DNA of 64,000 bases from Oscillospiraceae bacterium (GTDB lineage Bacteria > Bacillota > Clostridia > Oscillospirales > Oscillospiraceae), in assembly GCA_017416245.1 (NCBI GenBank), contig JAFQCX010000009.1:1-64000 (forward strand), in the 5' to 3' direction. The notes under the pieces are model-generated. The model made no database searches. It saw only the letters and a program-made list of their open reading frames with translations, and was not told the DNA's origin. Position numbers and translations under genes: made by a program. This document shows positions 15,272 to 24,221 of the stretch, piece after piece; positions within the stretch are counted from its first letter, which is position 1; each line of letters begins with the position of its first letter.

Positions 15272-17683
15272 ATGAAGAAATTCGCCAAGATTATGGCCCT
15301 GCTTTTGGCTCTGGTGATGGTTCTGTCCTGTGTTGCCGGCTGTAAGAAGCAGCCCAGCACCGGCGAGAACAAGCCCGAGGAAAAGGCAGAGTACACCAAC
15401 CGCGGCTACACAGTTCAGTTGGGTACAAACTGGAATCCCCACACTTGGGAGACCGACTACGATAACGGTATTATGCAGTACCTGGAAACGCCTTTGGCAA
15501 CCATGTCCATTAAGGATTCCGAGAACGGCGTATACCAGTGGGTTTTCAAGGCAGCAACTTCCGTTACTGACGTAACTGCCGACCACAAGGACGACCTGAC
15601 CAAGTATAAGGTCACCCTGCCCAAGGGTCAGACTGTTGAACAAACTGACAAGGGCTACGTTTTCGAGATCAAGCTGAATCCCGAAATGAAGTGGGAAGAT
15701 GGCACTGCCATCAACGCAGACACCTACATCTACTCCATGAAGGCTCTGCTGGATCCCACCATGATGAACTACCGCGCAAACCTGTACTACAACGGTGAAT
15801 CCGCTGTAGCCGGCGCATACAACTACTACTATGCCCTGTCCAAGGACCTGTATATTCCTACCACTCCCGACAAGATCCCTTCCGGCGAGAAGACCTATGT
15901 TGACATTTGGGAGCTGTGGAACGCACAGGGCTATAAGGATGCCAAGGGCAACGAGATCCCCCAGTACATCACCATCGATGATGCTACCGTTTACGCAAAC
16001 GCTGACAACAGCGATTCCGTTTCCGGCAAGGGTCTGTGGGGTGAGTACAGCAGCTTGTTCACCAGCGGTCAGTATCCCGTATACTACCACAAGGTAAACG
16101 AGAACTACAACGAAAACTATGCCGAGACCTACGATGCAACCGTTGGCTGCTACAAGGTCGACGACTACACCATTCGTTACGTTACCCAGGCAAAGATCGA
16201 CTACAACTACTTCCTGACCTCCTGCACCTCCAACTGGCTGGTGTACAAGGATCTGTACGAAAAGGGTAAGGACACCACCGGCAAGCTGGTGACCACCAAC
16301 TACGCAACCAGCAAGGACACCACCATGTCCTACGGTCCTTACAAGATCGAGTCCCTGCAGGATGCAAAGCAGGTGGTATTCGTTCAGAACGAGAACTACT
16401 ACGAGTTCGAGAAGAAGGAAGACGGCACCCTGTATGCTGAGACCGACTACCTGGTAGACGGCCAGAACGTGCAGGCATATCAGACCACCAAGATCGTTGT
16501 GGACGTTATGACCGACGAGGCTGCCAAGCAGGCCTTCCTGAAGGGCGAGCTGTCCGAGTGGACTCCTCCCGCAGACGAGATGGCTACCTACAGCACCTCC
16601 GAGCAGATGTATCAGGTCGATGAGACCTACACCATGTCCTTCTTCTTCAACACCAACGAGAAGGCTCTGAAGGAAATGGACAAGTCCAAGGGCAATCAGA
16701 ACTCCGTTGTTCTGACCAACTACAACTTCCGTAAGGCATTCTCTCTGGCCATCGACCGTAGAGACTGGGTCACCGCTACTGCCGGTTATAAGCCCGCTTT
16801 CTACCTGATGAACGATCTGTATTACTACGACGTATACAACGATCCCACCTCCACCTACCGTAGCTCCGGCGCGGCAAAGCAGGCGCTGGTTGATTTGTAC
16901 GGTCTGACTTATGCAGATGGTCAGGTATACAGCGACCTGGAAGAGGCACACGCTTCCCTCACCGGCTACAACCTGACCGAGGCTAAGAATCTGATGAAGA
17001 CCGCTTGCGATGAGCTGGTAGCTGCCGGCCTGTACAAGGCAGGCGAGGAGATCAAGATCCGTATCGCCTACTCCGGCGGCGCTCTGGGCTCCTCCGAGCA
17101 GAACCAGGTTGCTAAGATGAACCAGTACCTGAACGCAGCTATGGAAGAATCCGGCTTCGGCAAGATCACTCTGGAAGCTGTTGGCGATATCGCCGGCCGT
17201 CACGACAAGGTGCCCGAGGGCGAGTATGCCATCGGCTACGGCGGATGGGGCGGCGCAGCCTTCTATCCCTTCCGTAATATGCAGGTTTACTGCGACACCG
17301 AGGAGAACAAGGTCAACGAGCTGGGATGCTGGGATCCCGCCAGCGAGCAGCTGACCATTGAGATCGAAGGCGAGAAGGTCACCATGTCCTGGCAGGATTG
17401 GTCCCGCGCACTGGTGGGCACCGGTCCTTACGCAGACGCTAACTTCGGCGTGAAGCTGCAGGTTACCGCTACCATGGAGAAGGAGTTCCTGAACAAGTAC
17501 TACCGTATTCCTCTGGCAGCAAGCTGCGCATCCTTCCTGCAGTCCTATCAGGTAAAGAACTACACCGAGAAGTACAACATTATGTACGGCTTCGGTGGTC
17601 TGGAACTGATGACCTACAACTACACCGATGCACAGTGGGCAGAGTACGTTGCCAATGCAGGCGGCACTCTGAGCTACGAATAA
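15272..17683 (+). CDS. oppA: Oligopeptide ABC transporter substrate-binding lipoprotein (SBP_bac_5)
   Basis: This 803-residue extracellular lipoprotein captures peptides for the permease encoded downstream. A lipoprotein signal with lipobox VAGC (Cys24) is seen at the N-terminus. The body matches the OppA/DppA class: an early WNPHTWETDYDN segment, LNPEMKWEDGTAINADTYIYS (about 128-148), and late NYNFRKAFSLAIDRRDWV (about 485-502), the usual DRxxL-like hinge region. At 803 residues it is well above the family's 500-600. Codon use is strongly biased to NNC codons, suggesting high expression. An 11-bp hairpin (17716-17738) separates it from oppB. Confidence 0.92.
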   Translation: MKKFAKIMALLLALVMVLSCVAGCKKQPSTGENKPEEKAEYTNRGYTVQLGTNWNPHTWETDYDNGIMQYLETPLATMSIKDSENGVYQWVFKAATSVTDVTADHKDDLTKYKVTLPKGQTVEQTDKGYVFEIKLNPEMKWEDGTAINADTYIYSMKALLDPTMMNYRANLYYNGESAVAGAYNYYYALSKDLYIPTTPDKIPSGEKTYVDIWELWNAQGYKDAKGNEIPQYITIDDATVYANADNSDSVSGKGLWGEYSSLFTSGQYPVYYHKVNENYNENYAETYDATVGCYKVDDYTIRYVTQAKIDYNYFLTSCTSNWLVYKDLYEKGKDTTGKLVTTNYATSKDTTMSYGPYKIESLQDAKQVVFVQNENYYEFEKKEDGTLYAETDYLVDGQNVQAYQTTKIVVDVMTDEAAKQAFLKGELSEWTPPADEMATYSTSEQMYQVDETYTMSFFFNTNEKALKEMDKSKGNQNSVVLTNYNFRKAFSLAIDRRDWVTATAGYKPAFYLMNDLYYYDVYNDPTSTYRSSGAAKQALVDLYGLTYADGQVYSDLEEAHASLTGYNLTEAKNLMKTACDELVAAGLYKAGEEIKIRIAYSGGALGSSEQNQVAKMNQYLNAAMEESGFGKITLEAVGDIAGRHDKVPEGEYAIGYGGWGGAAFYPFRNMQVYCDTEENKVNELGCWDPASEQLTIEIEGEKVTMSWQDWSRALVGTGPYADANFGVKLQVTATMEKEFLNKYYRIPLAASCASFLQSYQVKNYTEKYNIMYGFGGLELMTYNYTDAQWAEYVANAGGTLSYE

Positions 17684-17712
17684 TCCTTTTGTAACTATCT
17701 GATACTGTATCA

Positions 17713-17745
17713 GCAGCCAGGGGGCATTGCCCCCTGGCTTGGTTG
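17713..17745 (+). terminator. Hairpin after oppA (partial terminator or mRNA stabiliser)
   Basis: Stem GCCAGGGGGCA / TGCCCCCTGGC (17716-17738) with almost no loop and only a weak T-rich tail (TTGGTTG). It probably limits read-through into oppBCDF and so favours the binding protein. Confidence 0.55.
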
Positions 17746-17779
17746 CCCCTTATGGAATCCCCAAGAAACGCGGGAAGCG

Positions 17780-18045
17780 CAGAGTGTAGGGCGGGGGCTT
17801 GCTCCCGCTGTGATCCCCCGGAGCTCTGTCATTGCGAAGGTGCGTCAGCACCTGTGGCAATCCCCCCAATTCCTGTCATTGCGAGGGCCACAGGCCCGTG
17901 GCAATCTCCCGATGACGACCGGGAATTTCTCGTTGAGAGATCCCTCCGCGCGCGTGTTTTCAAGGTATGCTTGCCCCCGGCAAGCATGGCAATGGAAAGA
18001 TTCGCTGCGCTCTGCAACATGCTTGGTCGGGATGACAAAAATCCT
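17780..18045. repeat. Cluster of family-B and family-C repeats between oppA and oppB
   Basis: The 469-nt gap holds no gene. TGTAGGGCGGGGGCTTGCTC (17786-17805) is family B. From 17828 there follow several GTCATTGCGA arms with facing GTGGCAATC arms (family C), continuing with GAGAGATCCCTCC and GGTCGGGATGACAAA arms to about 18040, as also seen at 37482-37640. Confidence 0.7.
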
Positions 18046-18152
18046 CCTGTTTTTCACCAAAGGCTATGGTCCATAACCCTTGTTGAAGGACAGAAGCAAG
18101 GAAATAATGCTTTTAGTCGCCTATCATTGTGTAGAAAAGGAGCAAATCTCCC

Positions 18153-19118
18153 ATGAAAATGACGAAATATGTGATAAAAAGAATACTGCTGATGTTCTTT
18201 GTGTTCTTTGTTGTCACAACGATATGCTTTATGCTGATCCGCCTGCTGCCCAGAGAGCTGCCGCAGAATAAGGTGCAGGCAGAGGCCATTGCCCAGCGCT
18301 GGGAGGCATTGGGCTATAATGAGCCGCTGCTGACCCAGTTTGCCATCTATCTGCGGAATATCTTTACGGAGTTTGACTTTGGTACGTCCTGGTATATCCA
18401 GTTCCGCGAGCCTGCGCTGAATTTGCTTTTGGGACGGCTTGCGCCTACGGTTTTGGTCAACACCTATTCTCTGCTGCTTTCCGTGCCTCTGGGCATTTTG
18501 CTGGGCATTTATGCGGCCATCAAGAAGAATAAGTGGCAGGACAGCCTTATCAGCACAGGGGTTATGGTGTTCGTTTCCGTGCCCAGCTATGTGTATGCAT
18601 TTCTGGTGCAGTATTTCCTGTACTTCAAGCTGGATCTGCTGCCGCTGACGGTATACTCCCTGGCAGACGCAGGGGGAAGCTGGTTTACAGGCAAGATGTT
18701 CTACTCTATGATCCCGCCCATTTTGGCCCTGTCCTTCGGTGAGATCGCCAGCCTGTGCCGGTTTACCCGCGCGGAGCTGACGGAAACCCTCACCTCCGAC
18801 TATATGCTCCTTGCCCGCACCAAGGGCCTGACCCGTGGACAGGCAACTGCCCGTCACGCGCTGAAAAACGCTATGGTGCCCATTCTGCCTATGATCATCG
18901 GCTCTTTCGTCAGCGTTATGAGCGGCTCCATGATCATCGAGAGAATTTTCTCGATTCCCGGCGTGGGACAGCTGTATATCCAGGCCATCAACCTGTTCGA
19001 TTACGATGTGTTTATGATCGATTGTATTTTCTACAGCTTTGTGGGCTTGCTTGCCGGCATTGTGGTGGATCTGAGCTACGGCTTTATCGACCCCCGGATC
19101 AGAATGGGAGAAAAGTAA
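18153..19118 (+). CDS. oppB: Peptide ABC transporter permease (OppB/DppB-like)
   Basis: The 321-residue integral membrane protein has about six transmembrane segments, the first at residues 9-31. The cytoplasmic permease loop is present: ARTKGLTRGQATARHALKNA (about 216-235), the EAA motif that docks on the ATPases. AAAGGAG precedes the ATG. oppC starts 1 nt after its stop. Length is typical. Confidence 0.93.
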   Translation: MKMTKYVIKRILLMFFVFFVVTTICFMLIRLLPRELPQNKVQAEAIAQRWEALGYNEPLLTQFAIYLRNIFTEFDFGTSWYIQFREPALNLLLGRLAPTVLVNTYSLLLSVPLGILLGIYAAIKKNKWQDSLISTGVMVFVSVPSYVYAFLVQYFLYFKLDLLPLTVYSLADAGGSWFTGKMFYSMIPPILALSFGEIASLCRFTRAELTETLTSDYMLLARTKGLTRGQATARHALKNAMVPILPMIIGSFVSVMSGSMIIERIFSIPGVGQLYIQAINLFDYDVFMIDCIFYSFVGLLAGIVVDLSYGFIDPRIRMGEK

Positions 19119-19119
19119 T

Positions 19120-20682
19120 ATGGAGAATATGAACAACATTCCCAAGGAAAAGTTCGCCTTTGTCCATCACGGCGAGCAGATTTCCGATAAAAAATTTGAA
19201 GATAAGCCCATTGGCTATTTTAAGGACGCGTGGATTCGTTTCCGCAAGAGTAAGGCATCTGTGGTTGCGGCAATTATCATTCTTTGCATTATGCTTTACT
19301 CTGTGCTGACACCGCTTTTGATCACCTCCCACGATGCCACCTTTATGTGCAGCACCTATGCCAAAAAGCCCAGCCGTGTTACCTGGCTGCGGGATTTTGG
19401 CATTGCCACTGGCGGCGTGGACCGCAATACCAATGAGGCAGGCTATATTAAGCTTGTAGCCATCGGCGCAGGCGCAGTCAGCGGAAAGGGTGAAGCAGTC
19501 AGCCTGAAAGAGGGTATGGATAGCCCCTATCAGCCCATTTTGCACACAGGCGCGCCCTATGTCCAGGAAATGGGCAAAAAGACCACCTACTATCCCGTAA
19601 AGGTAGATACCTACCTGGAGGTGGGCTTCCTGTACACCGATGTGGAGCAGGCGGAGTATAACAAAATTCTTGCCTGGCAGGAGCAGACCGGCATTCAGGT
19701 GATCTATCCCATGGTAGACACCAGAAACGAATACTGCTTTGACCCGGAGGACGCCAACTACTGGTATAAAACCAAGGGAAAGGCAGTTCCTGTGTCAACC
19801 GTTGGCGGCAATGCAAAATCTTTGTCCTATTCTGAGGATCTGGTGCTGGAGGATAACTATAAGCGCAATGCTGACGGCTCTGTTGCCTACTTCTCCTACA
19901 CCGGCGGCGGTGACCAAAACACCGCTCAAATGAAGATCCGCGTGCTGTACTACAACTACTATCGATATCTTTACGGAAGCGAGCCTAACTATATTATGGG
20001 CACCGATTCCCAGGGCTACGATTTGGCTTTGCGGATCGCAGGCGGTATTCAGATGAGCCTTTTGGTGGCCATCTCCGTGTCTGTGATCAACTTCCTGATC
20101 GGCGCGGCCTACGGCGCGGTGGAAGGCTACTATGGCGGCACAACGGATATCGTGCTGTGCCGTATTACAGACATTCTGTCAGGCGTTCCCTTTATCGTTG
20201 TGGCCACATTGTTCCAAATTCACCTGGCGCAGAAGGTGGGGGCGATCCCCAGCCTGCTGTTCGCCTATGTGCTCACAGGCTGGATCGGCACGGCAGGCCG
20301 TGTCCGCACCCAGTTCTACCGCTTTAAGAATCAGGAATATGTAATGGCCGCCCGCACCCTGGGCGCCCGTGACAGACGGATCATTTGGAAGCACATTTTC
20401 CCCAACACCCTGGGTACCATCATCACTTCCTCCGCATTGGTCATTCCCAGCGTTATTCTCACCGAGAGTATGCTGTCCTTCCTGGGCATTATCAAGCTGG
20501 GCTCTGCAGAGGCCACCTCTTTGGGTACGCTGCTGTCCGATGCCAGCGGCATTTGGACCCAGTACCCCCATTTGATGCTGTATCCGGCGCTGGTGATCTC
20601 CTTGCTGATGATCTGCTTTAACCTGTTCGGTAACGGCCTGCGGGATGCCTTCAATCCGGCATTGAGAGGCGTGGAGGATTAA
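19120..20682 (+). CDS. oppC: Peptide ABC transporter permease with large extracellular insertion (OppC/DppC-like)
   Basis: The 520-residue protein has the OppC N-terminal TM (about 48-67) and the C-terminal permease domain (about 290-520) with GTDSQGYDLALRI and the EAA loop AARTLGARDRRIIWKHIFPN. Between them is a segment of about 220 residues, predicted to be outside the cell, where typical OppC (about 300 residues) has only about 40. The insert contains a cysteine (about 76), many tyrosines and no motif I recognise. It may contact the enlarged binding protein. Confidence 0.9.
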   Translation: MENMNNIPKEKFAFVHHGEQISDKKFEDKPIGYFKDAWIRFRKSKASVVAAIIILCIMLYSVLTPLLITSHDATFMCSTYAKKPSRVTWLRDFGIATGGVDRNTNEAGYIKLVAIGAGAVSGKGEAVSLKEGMDSPYQPILHTGAPYVQEMGKKTTYYPVKVDTYLEVGFLYTDVEQAEYNKILAWQEQTGIQVIYPMVDTRNEYCFDPEDANYWYKTKGKAVPVSTVGGNAKSLSYSEDLVLEDNYKRNADGSVAYFSYTGGGDQNTAQMKIRVLYYNYYRYLYGSEPNYIMGTDSQGYDLALRIAGGIQMSLLVAISVSVINFLIGAAYGAVEGYYGGTTDIVLCRITDILSGVPFIVVATLFQIHLAQKVGAIPSLLFAYVLTGWIGTAGRVRTQFYRFKNQEYVMAARTLGARDRRIIWKHIFPNTLGTIITSSALVIPSVILTESMLSFLGIIKLGSAEATSLGTLLSDASGIWTQYPHLMLYPALVISLLMICFNLFGNGLRDAFNPALRGVED

Positions 20683-20685
20683 ATT

Positions 20686-22362
20686 ATGCAAAACATCTTA
20701 GAAGTGAAAAACCTGAAAATCTCCTTCCGCACCTCCGGCGGTACGGTGAAGGCCGTGCGGGATATCTCCTTCAATTTGGAAAAGGGCAAGACCCTGGCTA
20801 TCGTAGGTGAATCCGGCTCCGGCAAGTCCGTCACCTCCAAGGCGATTCTGGGTATTTTGGCTGGCAACTCCATTGTGGAGGGCGGCGAAATCATCTATGA
20901 CGGCAAGGATCTGCTGAAGATCACCGAGGAGGAAATGTGTGAGATCCGGGGCGACGAGATATCTATGATCTTCCAGGATCCCCTGTCCTCCTTGAATCCC
21001 ATTGTAAAGATCGGCAAGCAGATCACCGAGGCGATGCTGCTGAAAAATAAAACCAGCCGTCGCGATGCCAAAAAGAGCTATAACGCTATGCTGGCATTGC
21101 TGCGGAAAAACCTGTTGCTATCAGGGGAAGTCTGCCCGGAGGATATCCTGCAGGATATGGATGCCCTTCACAAGGCCATCGCCTATTCCTGCAGCGCTTC
21201 CCTGGAGAAGAAGAAAGCAGTTCTGCCTGCGCTGGCTGAGGCAAAGACCTTCTTTGCAGGTCAGTATTCCAAAGAGGCCGGGCTGAAGTATGCCAAAGCA
21301 TTGGCAACCCAGGTGGAAGACAGTATCGACCGCCTGGAAATCGTGAAGGACAGCTTTGCCTATACCCTGCGCCACGGCCTGAATAGCGGCATTGAGCGCT
21401 ATTTTGCTGCGGTGCGCAACAACCCCAGGGAAGAGGCAAGATTTGCCCGCCAGTCCGCAAAGCGGGAGGCGCTGATCGCTAAGGGCAAGACGGCAGATTG
21501 GAAAGTGCGACCCAAGAACGTCTATGATCTGGAGGAACTGAAGGGCAATATCGTCCATCTGGTGGAGCGGTTGGAAGCGCGCTATCAGCAGGCGATTACT
21601 GCAGATGCGGTGGATATTGCCGCAAGAGCTGCCGCGATCACCAATTATCTGGCAGATAAAAAGCAGAAGATGCAATTTGTCCTTACACCGGCAATGGCCA
21701 AGGAACGCGCCATTTCCCTTATGAAAGAGGTGGGCATCAAAGAGCCGGAAATGCGGTATAACCAGTACCCCTTCGAGTTCTCCGGCGGTATGCGTCAGAG
21801 GATCGTTATTGCCATCGCCCTGTCTGCTGACCCGGAGATCCTGATCTGTGACGAGCCTACCACCGCGTTGGACGTGACCATTCAGGCGCAGATTTTGGAG
21901 CTGATCAACAATCTGAAGAAAGAGCGCAATCTGTCTGTTATCTTCATCACACACGATTTGGGCGTGGTGGCCAATATGGCGGATGATATTGCGGTTATGT
22001 ACGCAGGCAAGATCGTGGAGTACGGCACAGTAGACGAGGTGTTCTACGACCCCCGTCACCCCTACACCTGGGCGCTGCTGTCCTCCATGCCGGATCTGGA
22101 CACCAAGGAAAAGCTGGATGCCATTCCCGGCACACCCCCCAATATGATCTATCCCCCTGTAGGCGATGCCTTTGCCGACCGTAACAAGTACGCAATGCAG
22201 ATCGATTTCGAGCAGCAACCGCCGATGTTTGAGGTTAGTCCTACCCACTGGGCAGCCACCTGGCTGCTGCACCCCGATGCCCCCAAGGTGGAGATCCCCA
22301 AGATCATTACCGACCGCATTGCCCGTATGAAGCAGAAAGCAGGTGAGCAGGATGGAGAATAA
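20686..22362 (+). CDS. oppD: Peptide ABC transporter ATPase with helical insertion (OppD/DppD-like)
   Basis: The 558-residue ATPase has Walker A GESGSGKS (about 44-51), Q-loop IFQDPLSSLNP (about 97-107), signature SGGMRQR (about 365-371), Walker B LICDEPTTALD (about 385-395) and the C-terminal oligopeptide-type extension with PGTPPNM. Typical OppD has about 330 residues. The excess is a mostly charged, helix-prone stretch of about 200 residues between the Q-loop and the signature (about 118-330). The core motifs are intact, so the protein should be active. Confidence 0.92.
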   Translation: MQNILEVKNLKISFRTSGGTVKAVRDISFNLEKGKTLAIVGESGSGKSVTSKAILGILAGNSIVEGGEIIYDGKDLLKITEEEMCEIRGDEISMIFQDPLSSLNPIVKIGKQITEAMLLKNKTSRRDAKKSYNAMLALLRKNLLLSGEVCPEDILQDMDALHKAIAYSCSASLEKKKAVLPALAEAKTFFAGQYSKEAGLKYAKALATQVEDSIDRLEIVKDSFAYTLRHGLNSGIERYFAAVRNNPREEARFARQSAKREALIAKGKTADWKVRPKNVYDLEELKGNIVHLVERLEARYQQAITADAVDIAARAAAITNYLADKKQKMQFVLTPAMAKERAISLMKEVGIKEPEMRYNQYPFEFSGGMRQRIVIAIALSADPEILICDEPTTALDVTIQAQILELINNLKKERNLSVIFITHDLGVVANMADDIAVMYAGKIVEYGTVDEVFYDPRHPYTWALLSSMPDLDTKEKLDAIPGTPPNMIYPPVGDAFADRNKYAMQIDFEQQPPMFEVSPTHWAATWLLHPDAPKVEIPKIITDRIARMKQKAGEQDGE

Positions 22363-23386
22363 GGAAGTTCTGCTGCAGGTAAAGAACCTGTGCCAGTATT
22401 TTGGGAAGGTCAAGGCTGTGGACGACGTGTCCTTTGACATCAAAAAGGGCGAGGTGTTCGGCCTGGTCGGTGAGTCCGGCTGTGGTAAGACCACCACCGG
22501 CCGCAGCATTATCAAGATCTATGATATCACCTCCGGCAGCATCTACTTCAAGGGCAAGCGCATTTGCGCCGGCACCAAGTCCTATAAGGACGAAATTGCC
22601 GCCCTGCGGGCAGATAAAAATCCGGAAAATGCTGCAGCCAATAAGGCGCGGATCGCCCAGCTGAAAAAGGAGATCCAGGCAGCCCGCAACGATCAGACCA
22701 AAACAGGTATGGTCACGGACATTCAGATGATCTTCCAGGATCCCATCGCATCGTTAAACCCCCGTATGACGGTAAAGGAGATCATCGCCGAGGGCTTGGT
22801 GATCCAGGGTGTTAAGGATCAAAAGTATATCGATGAAAAGGTCTATGAGATCCTGGAGCTGGTAGGCCTGGTGCGGGAGCACGCAGGCCGGTATCCCCAC
22901 GAATTCTCCGGCGGTCAGCGGCAGCGGATCGGCATTGCCCGCAGCGTCATTATGCACCCGGAGCTGCTCATTGCCGACGAGCCTATTTCAGCCCTGGACG
23001 TTTCCATTCAGGCGCAGGTCATAAACCTGCTGAATGAACTGCGGGAAACGCTGGATCTGACCATTTTGTTCATTGCCCACGATCTGTCCGTTGTGAAGTA
23101 CTTCTCCGACAGGATCGGCGTCATGTACTTTGGCAAGCTGGTGGAGCTGGCAAGCTCTGACGAGCTGTTTGCCCACCCTCTGCACCCCTACACCAAGAGC
23201 CTGCTTTCGGCAATTCCGCTGCCTGACCCTCACGCGGAGAAGCGCCGCACACGAATTGCCTACGATGCGCAGGCTTCTCACGACTACTCTGTGGATAAGC
23301 CTTCTATGCAGGAGGTTGCCCCCGGTCACTTCGTCTACTGCAACGATGCCGAGGCGGCTGCCTACAAAAAGGAGCTGGGGCTGTGA
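22352..23386 (+). CDS. oppF: Peptide ABC transporter ATPase (OppF/DppF-like)
   Basis: The 344-residue second ATPase has Walker A GESGCGKTT (about 38-46), Q-loop IFQDPIASLNP (about 125-135), signature SGGQRQR, Walker B LLIADEPISALD and the C-terminal oligopeptide domain. A short charged insert (about 72-115) lies before the Q-loop. The frame is open from GTG 22343; ATG 22352, 5 nt after AGGTGA, is the better start and overlaps the oppD end by 11 nt. Confidence 0.92.
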   Translation: MENKEVLLQVKNLCQYFGKVKAVDDVSFDIKKGEVFGLVGESGCGKTTTGRSIIKIYDITSGSIYFKGKRICAGTKSYKDEIAALRADKNPENAAANKARIAQLKKEIQAARNDQTKTGMVTDIQMIFQDPIASLNPRMTVKEIIAEGLVIQGVKDQKYIDEKVYEILELVGLVREHAGRYPHEFSGGQRQRIGIARSVIMHPELLIADEPISALDVSIQAQVINLLNELRETLDLTILFIAHDLSVVKYFSDRIGVMYFGKLVELASSDELFAHPLHPYTKSLLSAIPLPDPHAEKRRTRIAYDAQASHDYSVDKPSMQEVAPGHFVYCNDAEAAAYKKELGL

Positions 23387-23790
23387 GCAAAAATGTGCAA
23401 ACCCGTCTCTTAAAATACGGTATCACAGGAGGAATCTGCCTGTGTTTAGCGGTGTTTTACTGCGTCGCCCGGGATTTTACCCAGTTGACTTTGGTGGAAA
23501 AATACCGCACATTGTGCGATGCTTTTACCATTCCGGGGCTGCTCTGCCTGTGTGTAGGCGTGCTGATTTGGGCATCCAATGACGGCTTTTTCTACGGTCT
23601 GAGCTACTGCCTGAATGTGGCGTGGCGGGCGCTGATTCCCGGAGCAAGATACAAAACCGAGCGATATTACGATTACGTCACACGAAAAAAAGAGAAACGG
23701 ATTCCCGGCTACGGTTTTTTGTTCCTCGTTGGCGGCGTGTGTATGGCGGTTGCCATCGTATTTTTAGTGCTGTTTTACAGGATATATTAA
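23383..23790 (+). CDS. DUF3899 small membrane protein
   Basis: This 135-residue protein has three hydrophobic segments (about 13-28, 47-64 and 112-131) and a basic Y-x-x-Y-V-x-x-K-x-x-K motif (YYDYVTRKKEKR, about 94-105) like DUF3899 proteins of Firmicutes. The function is unknown. Its GTG start overlaps the oppF stop by 4 nt, so it is the last gene of the opp operon and could be an accessory subunit. Confidence 0.65.
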   Translation: MSKNVQTRLLKYGITGGICLCLAVFYCVARDFTQLTLVEKYRTLCDAFTIPGLLCLCVGVLIWASNDGFFYGLSYCLNVAWRALIPGARYKTERYYDYVTRKKEKRIPGYGFLFLVGGVCMAVAIVFLVLFYRIY

Positions 23791-23797
23791 ACAAAAA

Positions 23798-23828
23798 CAG
23801 GGTGCGCAAAACGCACCCTGTTTTTTGT
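23798..23828 (+). terminator. Terminator of the opp operon
   Basis: Stem CAGGGTGCG / CGCACCCTG (23799-23820) with loop CAAAA, followed by TTTTTTG. Confidence 0.88.
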
Positions 23829-23879
23829 CGAAAGAGGATCATATGGGACGGTCACAGCTGTAATGAGGTGTTGAGAACG

Positions 23880-24130
23880 ATCATACTTTCTCACCGGCGA
23901 GAAAGTATGCAAAGAGCCGCCGGAACCTTCCGTATGGTTCCGGACCTCCAGACGGCTAAAGGGGAAAGTGGCACGGAAAATGTATCTGCAGGAAAGGCAA
24001 ACTACACTTTCCCCTTTAGAATCCCCCTTGCAAGTTTTTGTAGGGACCGGCGTCCTCGACGGTCCGCCGTTCTCTCCCCCAGTCAAAAATCAAAAATTTT
24101 TGCCAGCCCCCTCGTCAGAGGGGGCCGTTT
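23880..24130. repeat. Composite block of palindromic repeats before punA
   Basis: The 431-nt gap has no gene. Stems seen are CATACTTTCTC / GAGAAAGTATG (23882-23910), CCGGAACC / GGTTCCGG (about 23919-23943), CTAAAGGGGAAAGTG / CACTTTCCCCTTTAG (23957-24019), a family-B piece TGTAGGGACCGGCGTCC (about 24040) and a family-A piece CTCTCCCCCAGTC...CCCCCTCGTCAGAGGGGGCC (24074-24128). Confidence 0.75.
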
Positions 24131-24170
24131 GCTGCAATCTGAAAATCTTCCGGCATTTTTTTGTGACAAA

Positions 24171-24199
24171 TTGACTGGACTGGTGAATTGTGGTATGAT
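24171..24199 (+). promoter_or_regulatory. Promoter of the purine salvage / alr genes
   Basis: TTGACT (24171-24176), 17 nt, TATGAT (24194-24199), TGG extended -10. Only about 22 nt upstream of the punA start, so the leader is short. Confidence 0.78.
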
Positions 24200-24221
24200 A
24201 AAAGAAAAAGGAGTTTTTGCT

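Noticed and set aside
15257..17203. A 648-residue open frame on the minus strand opposite oppA
   Set aside because: oppA has a signal peptide, ribosome site and family motifs. The opposite frame is a product of its NNC codon bias.
17780..18045. Possible CRISPR array in the repeat cluster between oppA and oppB
   Set aside because: The units are inverted, vary in length and have no regular spacers, and no cas gene is present.
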